DNA of 64,000 bases from Polytrichum commune (GCA_950295325.1 OX485803.1:14942001-15006000), one strand, 5' to 3'; positions 49,584-60,652 are shown, numbered from the stretch's first letter. Numbers and translations: made by a program. Notes: a model not told the origin generated them from the letters alone.

Positions 49584-49700
49584 TGTGAAGCTGGAGACAA
49601 GAAATCGGCAGAGTGCCTAGAGTCGGAGGGAGAGCTGGAGCAGATGCGACTGCGAGGACGAGGAAGAAGGCTCCAAATGGTCTCGCGAGCGTGGAGGGTG

Positions 49701-49735
49701 TTTAGGGTTTGGAAAAGTTTTAGGGTTTGGGCCCA
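49701..49735 (-). promoter_or_regulatory. Telo-boxes and site II element of the eEF1B promoter
   Basis: On the minus strand, AAACCCTAA occurs twice (49702-49710 and 49720-49728), next to TGGGCCCAA (49729-49737), about 120-150 bp upstream of the eEF1B ATG. A telo-box combined with a site II (TGGGCC/T) motif is the established architecture of plant genes for ribosomal proteins and elongation factors, driving expression in dividing cells. A CATATATG next to it (49734-49741) is a weak TATA candidate. Confidence 0.8.
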
Positions 49736-49846
49736 TATATGCCGCAGGCTCCAGTTTACCGGGGCTTGACAACTGTACCCAATGTATCTCCAACGTGCCC
49801 GCTACATCTCCATCCAATTCTTACTCCAAAGCGGTACACTAACTAC

Positions 49847-50066
49847 CCGTACCTGCATGGCCAGTTCAGCAGAAAATAAGTCATTTTGTGAGGTGCCGAA
49901 ATATGTGATAAATACAAGGCCTCACTGCCCAAAGATAAGATACTTATTGGGTATTGTTCATGGGTGTCGAATAATGATTTAAATATTGTTGTAACTGCAG
50001 AATGACCTTGTAGTAATTAAAATAATTATTCGGCACTTAAGTGCCGAATTGGCCATGCAGGTACGG
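49847..50066. mobile_element. Short MITE beside the eEF1B promoter
   Basis: The left end CCGTACCTGCATGGCCAGTT and the right end AATTGGCCATGCAGGTACGG are near-perfect inverted repeats. Length ~220 bp. Inner ggcacttaagtgcc palindrome at 50032-50045. No target duplication was identified, and the superfamily is unknown. Confidence 0.75.
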
Positions 50067-50491
50067 TATCCTCACGGGGAGGTCACTTCATTGTCAAGTT
50101 GACATCACGTGCGGACAAAGTTTGCTACCCCTATATTACATGCCATATATAATTTTAAAATTTATGATATTTTTTCTACATATACATAACCATTGATAGT
50201 ATCTTTTTTACATATTTTATATATTTTTAGTCATCTTTATTGTTTTTAGTAATTATTTTAGTTCAATTCTGTGTCATTCTAGTTAGAAACGGTATGTTTT
50301 ATTAAAAAAAAAACAAATCATCAAATTTAGTTACCACTTTTAACTATGTCATAGGTACTGTGTATATCTACTCATGAAAAAAAATTGATAAAATTTTGAC
50401 CCATTTTGGTGGTGCAACTTACCAAAAGAAGATTTTTTTTGGTCGCACGTGGTGTTCAACTTGACAATGGAGTGATCTACCCGTGGGTATC
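50065..50491. mobile_element. MITE with ~50-bp inverted ends
   Basis: The left end (GGTATCCTCACGGGGAGGTC, ACTTCATTGTCAAGTTGACA, TCACGTGCGG) is inverted at the right end (GGTCGCACGTGGTGTTCAAC, TTGACAATGGAGTGATCTAC, CCGTGGGTATCC). The long ends would fit a Mutator-like MITE, but neighbouring elements obscure any 9-bp duplication. Its left tip overlaps the right tip of the MITE at 49847-50066 by two bases. Confidence 0.75.
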
Positions 50492-50804
50492 CTATTTAGT
50501 GTTTGATACACTAAATACGAACGCATACACTAAATATCAAAAGCCCTATGAAAGTAAGTAACATTAGGCGTAAACTCAAACACTAAATATCTACTATGGT
50601 AATATGTGGAAGTGACATGTTTGAATTTAGTCTTAGTGAGGATATAAAAATTAAAAATTATAGTTATAAAAAAATGATAAAAGGAGAATTCCAACATATC
50701 TTCTAACATTAATTTTCAAAAATTTGAAAATTAGTGGTGAGCATGGTAGGGTGGTAACAACATCAAATATAATCAAACATTATATATCTTATTTAGTGTA
50801 GTGG
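50492..50804. mobile_element. MITE, acactaaat-ended, third element of the cluster
   Basis: Begins ctatttagtgtttgatacac with further cactaaata motifs and ends cttatttagtgtagtgg. Inverted TTTAGTGT/ACACTAAA motifs at both ends relate it to the 2096 and 19852 elements, but the body is not the same. Right boundary approximate. Confidence 0.5.
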
Positions 50805-51844
50805 AGGGGTTTGTGAAGTACTACATGAGAAGGTCTTCAATTTATCATAATGGCGGAGGCATCACTGCTATACAGATTTCAATTGATGCTATATACATAG
50901 TATTCTACTTAAGATGAATGGGTTTATGTTGACATGAATAAAGTAACCATGTAAATTTCAATAGAAAGCTTTGAATTGTACGAGCCTTTTTAGAATTGAA
51001 AGCGGTTTGACTAGGGTCGAGCAATCCACTATACATTGTTGCAGCAAAATTCAATCCATTTTTTTCATTTTTGTGCCTCAAAATGTACATTGACTGGTGT
51101 AGAGGGGGTTATGGTAAGATGTTGTGGTCATTGTTATACCTCTTCCCCCTCGAAAAATAATGTTGGGGAGAGATGTGGTGGAATTGTTCTTAAGAAAAAC
51201 ATGCCCACACGAGCATGAACATTATATGCCATCCTATTGGTTTTTAGAGTCCTTGGATCCCTAGGTCTTGGTGGGGGACACTTGTTCTTATAATGGAAAA
51301 AAGGGGGAGAAGAATTTATTTTTTCGGCCCTTGAAAAGTCTCAAAAAAATGATGTGATGTAGATGTGATGTAGATAACTTAGAATAAAGTTTTGACTTTG
51401 GTATAGATCGTGACGATGGAGACAATGTGGTGTTAGACGTGTCACAAAACATTGTCAAGATTGATTTTCATGCCTATGGAGAAAACACTTTGTTCGTGTT
51501 GAAACCGTCACTAAAATAACAATTGAATATTTTATTCGATGCCCTAATATTACTCAGTATAAGGATGTTACTCTCCCGTGCCAAGAATCTAAGAGATTTA
51601 GAGGAAATTGCTCTCCTTTTATGTTGGGCCACCCTTGCAAAGGAATTAGTACTCAACCTAAATATTGTGTCGCTTTGCGTGAGCGGACCTCCTATTGAAT
51701 CGTCCGATTACCGAAAATATATGTTGTTTAAGGATTAAAAGAAAGAAGGGTTGATAAGCCCAACTAGTGCATGTTTGTTGATTCCTATGAATCTCTACGC
51801 GTCATAGTTGTGTCAAACTAGTTGAGTGTCAATTGCAAAAGTAC
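50805..51844. other. No recognisable gene
   Basis: Short open frames only. An atgtgatgtag direct repeat lies at 51350-51371. No terminal repeats found. Confidence 0.4.
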
Positions 51845-52427
51845 AGGGTTGTTTACACTATGGACCATGAAGTCGTCCTAAGGCCTTGTAAAATTTGTGA
51901 TTGGACGTTGAACTCATCCTAGGACTACTTCGGTTTACACCAAGAAAAAAATATATCAAAGTGACCATGGAGTTCGAGGTCCCCAAAAGACAAATTTGAA
52001 GGCCCACATTGACACACTAACATGGTCCCAACGGGTTTTGCGGTGGGAGAGGCTAAAGAGGTGCTCTCGTACAAAAAGGCAAAGGCCCATGGCAGAGAAA
52101 CGATGTTATGATAAAATTTTAATGATTTTTTTGGGGCGAAGAGAATATGAAGACAAGAGAAGACAAAATATTGGTCAAACTTGAATTATTTGTCAAAATT
52201 GCCTTTTTTGGACATATATCGAAGAAAAAAAAATCAATACATTCACTTTTCAGTGCATGGTCATTCCTCTTGGTTCACATTGGGTTTACACCTAGTGGGG
52301 GGCCCAAAGGCTTTGTAAATTGACTTTTTAAGGAAATCAGACCATGGAAGTTGGACCATGAAGTCAGGCCATGGGAAAAGACCATCTTCCACGATCTAAC
52401 CTCACGATCCATGATGTAAACGGGCAC
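51845..52427 (+). mobile_element. PIF/Harbinger-like MITE, family A (copy 3)
   Basis: The left end AGGGTTGTTTACACTATGGA and the right end CCATGATGTAAACGGGCAC are imperfect inverted repeats, and the body (catgaagtcgtcct, ggtttacacc, gtgaccatgga) matches 23664-24146. The flanks are TAC and TAT, so the target duplication is no longer exact. Older than copy 2. Confidence 0.78.
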
Positions 52428-52754
52428 TATGTAGTGTGCTTGTAGCACATAAGTTCCATCTTTCGTGTAGGCATGCTAGCCTTCACCATATAGGGATCAA
52501 ACTCTACAACCTAAGTAGATAGATAGATAGAAACTCTGGTCCCTATTTAAAGGGGCCGGCGTGAATGAAGTGTCTGTTCGTATTGTCAAATGACCCGATG
52601 CCCACCAGACAAGGGGAAATTAGGACAATACTACTCTCCCCTTCCGGGGATGGACACTATAGTAACCGGAAAACAAAATAAAGGTAACCCTCCTTGGTTG
52701 TTTAGCACATAGTTGCGTCTATGTTATAGTATAAGTTGTAATTTGTTGTGTTTG

Positions 52755-52890
52755 GTGGTCGCCAAGTCATGTTTCCTTGGTTGGTTGAGGGAGGATGTTT
52801 AACTACATGTAGACGGTCCGGGTTCGGCTCCCGTTGGGTCCGTTTGAGCGTTTAGTGTGTTATACGTGACTTGGTGCTGCTAGTGATTTA
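52755..52890 (+). mobile_element. Possible tRNA-derived SINE
   Basis: An A-box-like TGGTTGAGGGAGG (52782-52794) lies ~40 bp ahead of a B-box-like GGTTCGGCTCC (52821-52831), matching the RNA polymerase III internal promoter spacing. The surrounding sequence does not fold as a full tRNA. It sits next to the 3' end of the LINE, which starts at about 52890-53019. A poly(A) tail and target duplication were not seen. Confidence 0.35.
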
Positions 52891-53018
52891 AAGGCAGGAA
52901 AATTGTACCAACCAGCTGGCTCCTACCCATCTTCATGAGCTTATTGGTGTTTATATTGTTCAATAAATAAAGGACTACCTTATGATCATTTTCTTGTTCT
53001 TGTTTGTTTATTTGTTGA

Positions 53019-55870
53019 TTATTCTGTTGGTATTGTTTGGTTATTTTCAATACGTCTTTTATGTAGAAGGATTGAACTGGCATATTGTATGGCAATGGTG
53101 TTTATTTCTTTGAATGTATAGTTTATAGAATTTTGAGGTAGTTTAAATGTTTGTTCAATTTGTTTCATTGACGGGATATGCGTGGTTCCTCTAGCTCCAG
53201 CCGAGATGACTATAAGTGGGTCTACTTTCCAGCCTTGTTGGGTGATGTCATTAATTAGTGGTTGATATTTTTGAATTTTATTGTCAGTTGTATCTTGTGG
53301 GAATCTGTCATTTGTGTATGTGAATTCAATAAATTGTACCGTGAGGTTGTATGTTGGGTGTGGTGGTGGCGTGCTTTGGTGTGGGAGTTCTTTGATACAC
53401 AGGAGGTCGGGTTTAAATTGTGCGTTGCAATGGCATCTTTGTTGTTCACATGTACATGGTAGGAGCCATGTGAGGACTGTATTATCTTGTGGGTTGTTGT
53501 CGAATGTCCCTGCATTCATAAGGATGTAGCATATTGATTTTTGCAATGTTAGGATTAGTTTTCCTAGTTTTCATACTGATTTGTTATGTCTTTTGGTTCT
53601 TAGGGCATGTACATGGTGTTGATTGCATTTTAAGAGTACATGTAGCCATGTATCTGCATAAGAGGAGTTACAGATTGGGCATGTGGTAGATGAGAATCTT
53701 TCTATGCCAAAAAATAGTTGTTTTCTGGCATTGCCCATGTATTGTCCAGTTCGGAATTTTAGTATGCATGTTTTTTGTGAGTTTGTTATTACAGGGTTAG
53801 ACCATAAATTATTCGATATTTCATTATCAATGTCAGGGTTCATTGTCCATTTGCTAATGTTGGGGAATTGTTCTGACATGGTTTTTAGGTTGTTAACTCG
53901 GTCGTGTTTAGTTATGTATGTTTCGAGGCATCTAACAGGGCCTTTGTCAGGTCGCTTGTTTGGTCCAGGCCATGTGTCTTTTTGGAAGTAGTATGGTGTG
54001 ATGTGTGCAAATTCGTATGACTTGGCAGCGAATCTGTATCTCTTTTTGGCGCCATGTTTTGCTAATTGGTCTGCTTGCTCATTCCCATCAATGTTTGTGT
54101 GTGCTTTTACCTTATATATCGTAGTAGGTTGCGTTCGGCTTTTTAGCATTTCTATCATAGATGTTAATATAGTTTTGTAAGTAGTTGTGTTGATGTCTTG
54201 TATAATATTCTTTTAGTAATTTGATGTTGTGTTCGATTACTGGGGGTTGGTTTAGTGGGAAGAGTTCGCATTGTGGCATTCATTTGTTATATGTGGTGTT
54301 GTTTTGGAGTGACCATTGGCATAGATATGTGTTGATTTTTTTTGTTATTTTATACTTATATTTGGTTTCGTTTGATTTGTGGTTTAGTATAATGTGGATG
54401 TGGAATCTGAGTGGGTTATTTTTTATGTTGGGGGGTAAATTGGGTTGTTGTGGTAGTGGTGGGTGTAAGGGGTTTTCTTGCATTCTGGGTGTTAGTTCTC
54501 TATTTCCTGATATATATATCTTGCTTTGAGTGTGCGGGCTTGTAGGTGCGTGTTACACAGATTTGGGCAGTTTTGGTTGCAATTTTGTTGGCAAAAAAGT
54601 TGTTACGCTATACGTAGTACAGTTTTTTCAAGTTTTGTTGGTGTTTTATAATATATTTGAAAGTCTTTTGGTGACATTAGATTTGTGCCATTGGGGAGAG
54701 AGATGTAATTTACTTTTTGTATATTGTGAGTTAGGAGTTTATGAAGTAGTTTTAGGGATAGCTCGGGGTTTAGTTGTGGTAGTTCGGTTGTGGCTTGTGT
54801 TCTCCATTCATGTTCTAGTTCTATTGTGTGGAGTTGGAAGTTTGCTTCTATACTTTTGAGGTGAGCTCCTCCTTCTTTTTTCATTAGAAATAATATTCGT
54901 GTTGTAGGTGATCTTATACAGTCTTGGTATTTAATTTTTTGTATGTCCTTTGCCCCACCGTGTTTGGCTAGTATGTGTTGTATGAGCCCTTTGTATATTA
55001 TTCCTAATCTTCCGGGGTCGTTTAGTGCGTTTCTATGTTGTTCACTAATACATCTTAGGTAGGCATTTTTTAATGAGAATGCTTCTAGTCCAAATAGGTC
55101 ATGTGATAGTTGGGTTATTATATTTGTTGTGCATTTGGGTAGACCACATATTATTTTTCAGATTCCAATTATTTTTTTGTCTAATTTTTTGATGGTTGGT
55201 AATGAGTATGGGATTGCGTAGAAGCTATAGGCTATACCAGCTCTGATGACAGTATCCACCATGCTTATTTTTTGTTTGATTGTAGCTGGGCATTTTGTTA
55301 GTTCTTTGTATTGGTTTATTATTTTGGCCAACGTGATGTGTGTTTGGAGCTTCCATTTTAGTGAAGGTACTAGTTGTATGCCTAAATAGACGTAGGGTTC
55401 GTTTTGGTGTAGGATAGGTAGTGGTTGGTTTATGTAGTTGATGTTTTGGGCTTGGATTTTGACTTTGAATGTTTCTGGTTTTGTTTTGATTTATTTGGGC
55501 ATCATGTGATGGCATATTTTGGTACTCCCAAATCCATTCCGGCCCAATCACAGTATTTGTGTAATTTGCTTAGTTGTGTTTGTATTGATTGAAGATTGCT
55601 TGTGATAGCAGCAGATCATCTGCATATGCTGCCGAGCTGATTGTTAGTTTGGACGTACCAAATGTGTATCCATTCTTTCCTCTCTGTAGCCATCTTAGTA
55701 GAGGTTCTAGGAATATTAAGAAGAGGTATGGGTTGAGTGTGTCGCCTTGTATTGTGCCTCTTTGTATTGGTATAGGTTTTGTCTTTCCGAAGTGTTCACC
55801 GGTGAATATGGTATTGGAGTTTGAATAAATGTTTCCTATTAGGGTCACCGCATCTTCTGGGTATCCTAAG
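53019..55870 (-). pseudogene. LINE A ORF2, 3' part: RT core, RNase H, C-terminus
   Basis: It resumes at LGYPEDAVTLIGNIY, then RT motif B (QRGTIQGDTLNPYLFLIFLE) and motif C AYADD (about 55635-55600) with both catalytic Asp. A thumb segment YLGIQLVPSLKWK (about 55390) follows. RNase H is shown by KVKAHTNIDGNEQADQLAKH (about 54120-54055), holding the last catalytic residues. Then comes CPICNSSYADTWLHVLLKCNQHHVH (about 53680-53600), a Cys/His cluster as found downstream of RNase H in related LINEs. The last ~170 residues (53546-53019) start with a Cys-rich part and contain IPSMKQIEQTFKLPQN. Several frameshifts and stops (for example 55220-55550 and 54160-54600). The C-terminal domain is shared with LINE fragment B. 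Confidence 0.82.
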
Positions 55871-57861
55871 TGTCGCAACCCTTGCTAGGTCCCTTAACAA
55901 TCTTGCCAATTTTCGTTTCTAGCAAAGGTTACATGCATCGCGGCCTCCTTTGTCTCATGCGGTTCGCCCTTTCCAAACCTCACCTTGGTGGGCTTGACCG
56001 CTCTACCAATCGGCAAGCCCGAACTCCCTTATGAGTTTTGGGCTCAAGAAGAAGTGGTAGCCTCTTTATCAATACATGAGACATTTCTCCCATTCATTTG
56101 AGCCTCAAGGTACAAAAGACTTGGCCTCGGCTTAAGGCTACTAGCCTTGGCCACAATGCCATAGTCTTACATTCGGTTCGCGGCACAAGTATTATTTGGC
56201 GGGGAACCTATCTCCCCTCAACGTCCATTGTTGTAACGCACCGCCAAATTGCTTAATGGGGTCATCGGCCTTGATGCTCATGGCAATTTTGATGATCCCC
56301 GCCACAACCTCAATAAACTTTGGAAATTTGAACTTGGTATTCACCACCCGCTTTTGAAACCCACCTAAAACGATGCATTTCTTAGAAAGCTCGTTCATCA
56401 AAGATGTACTATTCATTTGGGTGCGAAATGGGCGCATATACGCCTTAAGAGGCCCAGACGCCTCATTTCCACCAAATTCATTCCAACATCAATACCTTCC
56501 AAGCATTTCGAATTGGAATTTCAATCCAACATTAATGCCCTCCAAGGTTTTGGGTGCATTCGGTATTCTAGGCCCCAAATGTTTTTTTGAGGTGTGCGGG
56601 AGCCCTTTCAAAGGACTCCACCATTTTCCTTACTAAATCCACCATCATGCCCACCATTGTCATTAGAACTAATGGTATGGCCAAATTCCATTTACACATG
56701 ATCTTTGTTCCAATTTGAGCCTTACAACCTTTTGGAAAACCCGGGCTCACCATAATAACCCTCAGGTTTGATAGCCATGTCTCCCTCAAAGTGCTAGCTC
56801 AAAATATTGGAACCCTGCTCTGATACCACGTGTCGCAACCCTTGCTAGGTCCCTTAATAATCTTGTCAATTTTCGTTTCTAGCAAAGGTTACGAGCGCTA
56901 ACCCTTCGCATTCTGCCATGCTAATGGATAGCTCCTCTTACCCCGGACCAATAGTTCATAGGAGGGAACCATCCCTCCTACTTTGCTTTCGGGACTCACC
57001 CCTTAATCGGTAACCCATTTCCCCAATCTGGACTTCCATCCATGAAAGTCCAATCCTATGTTGATCATCGCGTTGCCGGAGCAACACTACAACAACCCGA
57101 ACCATACTAGGCAACTATGGCCTCACAATAGGCCAAAGCCCATGGAGGCCTTGCCGTTCGGCCTCGGGTGGGTGAGGCCACACCACCTCACCCATATAAG
57201 CCTCTAGGACTTCACGCGGGGCCCCTACCCCACCGTCAACCAACCTCTTGTCTCTCTACCAAGAGTTGGGGCAAGTGAGGAGTCCATCGGCATCTACGTG
57301 AAGCGTAGATGAAGATGGAGTGGTTGGTTGTTATGATCAGACATCATACAAGGAAGTTATGATGGTCTGAAGCTGCTGGGGGGTTCTAGGCCCAGCAGCT
57401 AAAGGAAAATGTCCACTTGGCCCCAACTCTTGGTAGAGAGACAAGAGGTTGGTTGACGGTGGGGTAGGGGCCCCGCGTGAAGTCCTAGAGGCTTATATGG
57501 GTGAGGTGGTGTGGCCTCACCCACCCGAGGCCGAACGGCAAGGCCTCCATGGGCTTTGGCCTATTGTGAGGCCATAATTGCCTAGTATGGTTCGGGTTGT
57601 TGTAGTATTGCTCCGGCAACGCGATGATCAACATAGGATTGGACTTCCATGGATGGAAGTCCACATTGGGGAAATGGGTTACCGATTAAGGGGTGAGTCC
57701 CGAAAGCAAAGTAGGAGGGATGGTTCCCTCCTATGAACTATTGGTCCGGGGTAAGAGGAGCTATCCATTAGCATGGCGGAATGCGAAGGGTTAGCGCTCG
57801 TAACCTTTGCTAGAAACGAAAATTGACAAGATTATTAAGGGACCTAGCAAGGGTTGCGACA
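55871..57861 (-). mobile_element. LTR-retrotransposon derivative inserted in LINE A
   Basis: The 1991-bp insertion has TG...CA ends (TGTCGCAACCC/GGGTTGCGACA) and the duplication CTAAG on both sides (55866-55870 and 57862-57866). Read on the minus strand: 5' LTR 57861-56831 (1031 bp), then after 2 bp the primer binding site TGGTATCAGAGC (56828-56817) complementary to initiator tRNA-Met, internal sequence 56816-55933 with a decayed gag-like leader (ATG at about 56782, MAIKPEGYYGEPGFSKRL), and only the last 62 bp of the 3' LTR (55932-55871). Protease, integrase and RT are absent: it is a non-autonomous, internally deleted element. With one CTAAG counted, the LINE frame runs through the site unbroken, so the LINE RT was open when it was hit. 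Confidence 0.9.
56831..57861 (-). repeat. Palindromic LTR with 442-bp arms
   Basis: 56831-57272 is the reverse complement of 57419-57861, apart from scattered mismatches, around a ~146-bp centre. The solo LTR at 35873-36845 has only one such arm. It matches 57861-57273 (to ctcacttgcccc) but then continues with different sequence. So the outer half of this LTR was replaced by an inverted copy of the half next to the PBS. Confidence 0.88.
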
Positions 57862-60652
57862 CTAAGTCTTTTGTTATTGCTAACAGCCTTGCGTGATCGA
57901 GGGAACCAAAGGCATTTTTGAAGTCAATATATAATAGGTATATATCTTGGTTTATAAATCTTGCATCATCTAGTGCTGCTATGAGGAGTTGGAGTTGTAT
58001 GGTCGTGTTTTTTTCTGATTTGAATCATTTTTGGCTGTCGTGTAGGATTTGGTATTTTTCTCCATATATTGATAATATGAATGTTATGGTACTTGTAAAG
58101 AATTTGTATATTGTGTTTGCGAGTGCAATTGGTCTATGGTTTGATAATTTTGAGGGGTCTCCTTTTTATATAAGAGTATAGTTAAGCTTATTTTCCATGA
58201 TATTGGAATTTATTTTTGTTTGTAACAGTGGGAGAAGAATAGGAAGAGTAGTTTGTGGAAGCTTTCGGACATAGTCTTTTTAATTATATTGGGAATTTTA
58301 TCGGGACCTGGTGTTTTGTTGTTTGCTAGGTTTTTAAGGCAAATGTCGTATGTTTCTCTATCAAAGTATTCATGTAGTGAAATTTGCGGGTTTCCTATTT
58401 TGTTGATAACAAAATCATCAAGATCATGCCAGAGGTATTGTCTTACACCGCATGTACAGTATGATGTGTGTTCTGGTTGGTGATAGCATGTTGGTACTGT
58501 GGGTTTGTTGCTTATGAATTGTTGTATGTGGATTTCGTTGGCTATGTCTATAGGGTTTGTAAGTATGTTGTTGTGTTCATCTGTAATGCAATCGAGTGGG
58601 GGTGTTTTTCTTTATTTTTGAAGACTCTTTTGTTAATTTTCTTTGGACTTTTTTCATATAATTGTTTGTATTTGGATATGGTTTTTTTGATGCATTCTTG
58701 GGTGTATTTTGTGGTAATTTTTCGGGCATGTATATTTGCAGTTTTGGCTATTTGGGCTAGTGTTTTTATCCATTCTTGTTGGTTAGGTTATTGGTTGGGG
58801 GGGGGGGTGGAATAACCACTTGAGTATGATTACTTAGTTCTTCTATGATTGGGTGTGTCGACCAGTTAGGTGACTTTTTTATTTGGTAGATTGTTTTCCT
58901 AATTAAGTGGTAGGTGGAGAGATGGTTTTTCCATTTTGTTTGTAGTTTTCTTGGTAGGAAGCCTCTTTGTTGTGATGTTCGGTTTGTGAGGTCTGGGAGG
59001 GGTGGTGCGCTACACGTGTCCTGAATTTTTTCAGAAATTTGTTGAATTAGGTGGTCTAACTTAGTGCAAGATGTTTGTCATTGTTCATTTGTTATTTGGT
59101 TGTTATTTAATGTGTTTGTGAGTTCGTTTATTTGGAGTGCATTTTCTTCAAAAAAAATTGTTTCGAATATTTCGATATTTGCATATGGGATGGGGTTTAG
59201 TAGCCTTGGTGGTTTTTCTGTTGTTGGTGGCATACAACGGGTTAGTAGTGTATTTGGTGGTATATGTAGTGTTACTGAGGAGTGGTCTGAGTTTAGGTTA
59301 TGGTCATTATTTGTGGTTGATGAGTATAGAGCATTATTGGTTGTTTTAATGTAATATCCATCTATTAAGCTAGTTTGGTTGTAGTCTTGACCCCCTTGTC
59401 TAGAGTATGAGCTATCCATGGGGATATATGTGAGTTGGAGGTTATTCGTAAATGTATGTCATTCTATATCTTCAACTTGTGGTGGAGTTGTTATGTATTT
59501 ATTTTGTCGTCCAATTAGGGCTATGTCTCTATTAAAGTCTCTGCATAGGATGAATGTGTGGTTTGGGTGGTTAGTATTTTGTTGTGTTATGTTTTGTTGT
59601 ATTATTGGTATAAGTCGTATGTCCTCTTCGTATGATGACATGTAAATGTGTATTATTAACCATGGTTATAGGGGTTGGTTGTTTATTTTTATTATTTGTA
59701 AATATGGTGATATTGCAGCTGGAGTGGGGATTTTGGTGATGTTACCAGGATATGCGTATGATTTGTTTATGAGTGTAAGGAATCCACCTCTTGCAGGTGT
59801 ATATGGCATTATTTGTTGTATACATCTTGTTAATGTATGTGTATTGTTGAATATTAATTTGTATTGTGAGAATAAATTTTGTATGTACTTTGTGAATTTT
59901 GTTGCGGTTAGTTTAGTTTTTTTGTATAGTGATGATTGCGGGGTTATTTGGTGTATATGATATAAGTTGGTGGAGGTTTGGTAGGGCTGTGTTTAGTGAC
60001 GAAGCGTTCCATGTAATTAAGTGTGTGCTGTGATTTGTTGTTTGGTTTTCTTGGGGGCGCAACGTGGGTATGTCGGGTAATGATGGGGGTGAGAATATTC
60101 ATTTAGCGGGTCTTTGCATTTTAAAGCTTCTCTAAGTAATTCTTCTGGTAAAAAGGAAATTTGTCTGTTATTAGCTGTATGTTTAAGGGTGCATTACTTT
60201 GTTTGATGAAGTTATATAGTTCTTTGTGGATGGTTTTGGGTGGGTTGATAATGTCTTGGTTTGTTTGTAAGAATTGTGTGTATGGGTGTGTGGTTGTGAT
60301 GTGTTTTTCGGGTGGGTTTTGGAATGAGGTCATGCGTTCTAAAATTGTTGTTGTCCAATCATGTTATGGGGTTTGTATTAATAAATAGTTGCATGTTTCT
60401 ATTGCGAGGTGGTGGACGATGTTGGTTTCTGTAGATGTATCTTGATAGGTACGGGTAGTTTATGATTGTTTCGTGGTGTTTTGGGTGTGTTAAGTTTATG
60501 ATAGGGGAGAATTGTTTTGCTAGATGTTGGTATTCATGTTGTAATTTGATTGTGCATTCTATAAAATACCTTTTACATCTATTTTTGTGTGTGGTTGGAT
60601 GTGTTTGTAGGATGTTGGGCATGGGTCCCGGGTTGGTTTCAATGTCCCCACT
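57862..60652 (-). pseudogene. LINE A ORF2, 5' part: endonuclease and RT N-terminus
   Basis: After the 2A motif come ~200 residues with no assigned domain. The APE-type endonuclease follows: TWNASSLN (about 60020-59990, the motif I Asn), CRDFNRDI (about 59545-59522; the usual GDFN has lost its Gly), the QDYNQTSLIDGYYI region (about 59380) and NSDHSSV (about 59285-59265, the catalytic SDH). The frame is broken several times. Reverse transcriptase then starts; YIDFKNAFGSLDHARLLAIT (about 57930-57870) is RT motif A with its first catalytic Asp. The frame is cut by the LTR-element insertion right after this. Confidence 0.8.
60623..60649 (-). other. 2A ribosome-skipping motif at the start of ORF2
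   Basis: On the minus strand the nine codons read GDIETNPGP, an exact match to the 2A consensus D(V/I)ExNPGP, followed by MPNILQ and the endonuclease region. Upstream in the same frame lies a Leu-rich hydrophobic stretch, LLIIQAFFLHLLIL, then a TGA (60653-60655) and Ser, then the motif. In 2A peptides translation skips the last Gly-Pro bond, releasing the upstream peptide. The TGA directly before the motif shows this copy can no longer be translated through it. Confidence 0.85.

Noticed and set aside
52821-52831. tRNA gene
   Set aside because: Only A- and B-box-like motifs fit. No acceptor stem or anticodon arm could be built, so it is listed only as a possible SINE.
55871-57861. Reading the insertion as a DNA transposon because of its inverted TGTCGCAACC ends
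   Set aside because: The TG...CA ends, 5-bp duplication, tRNA-Met primer binding site and the non-palindromic solo LTR elsewhere show it is an LTR retroelement.
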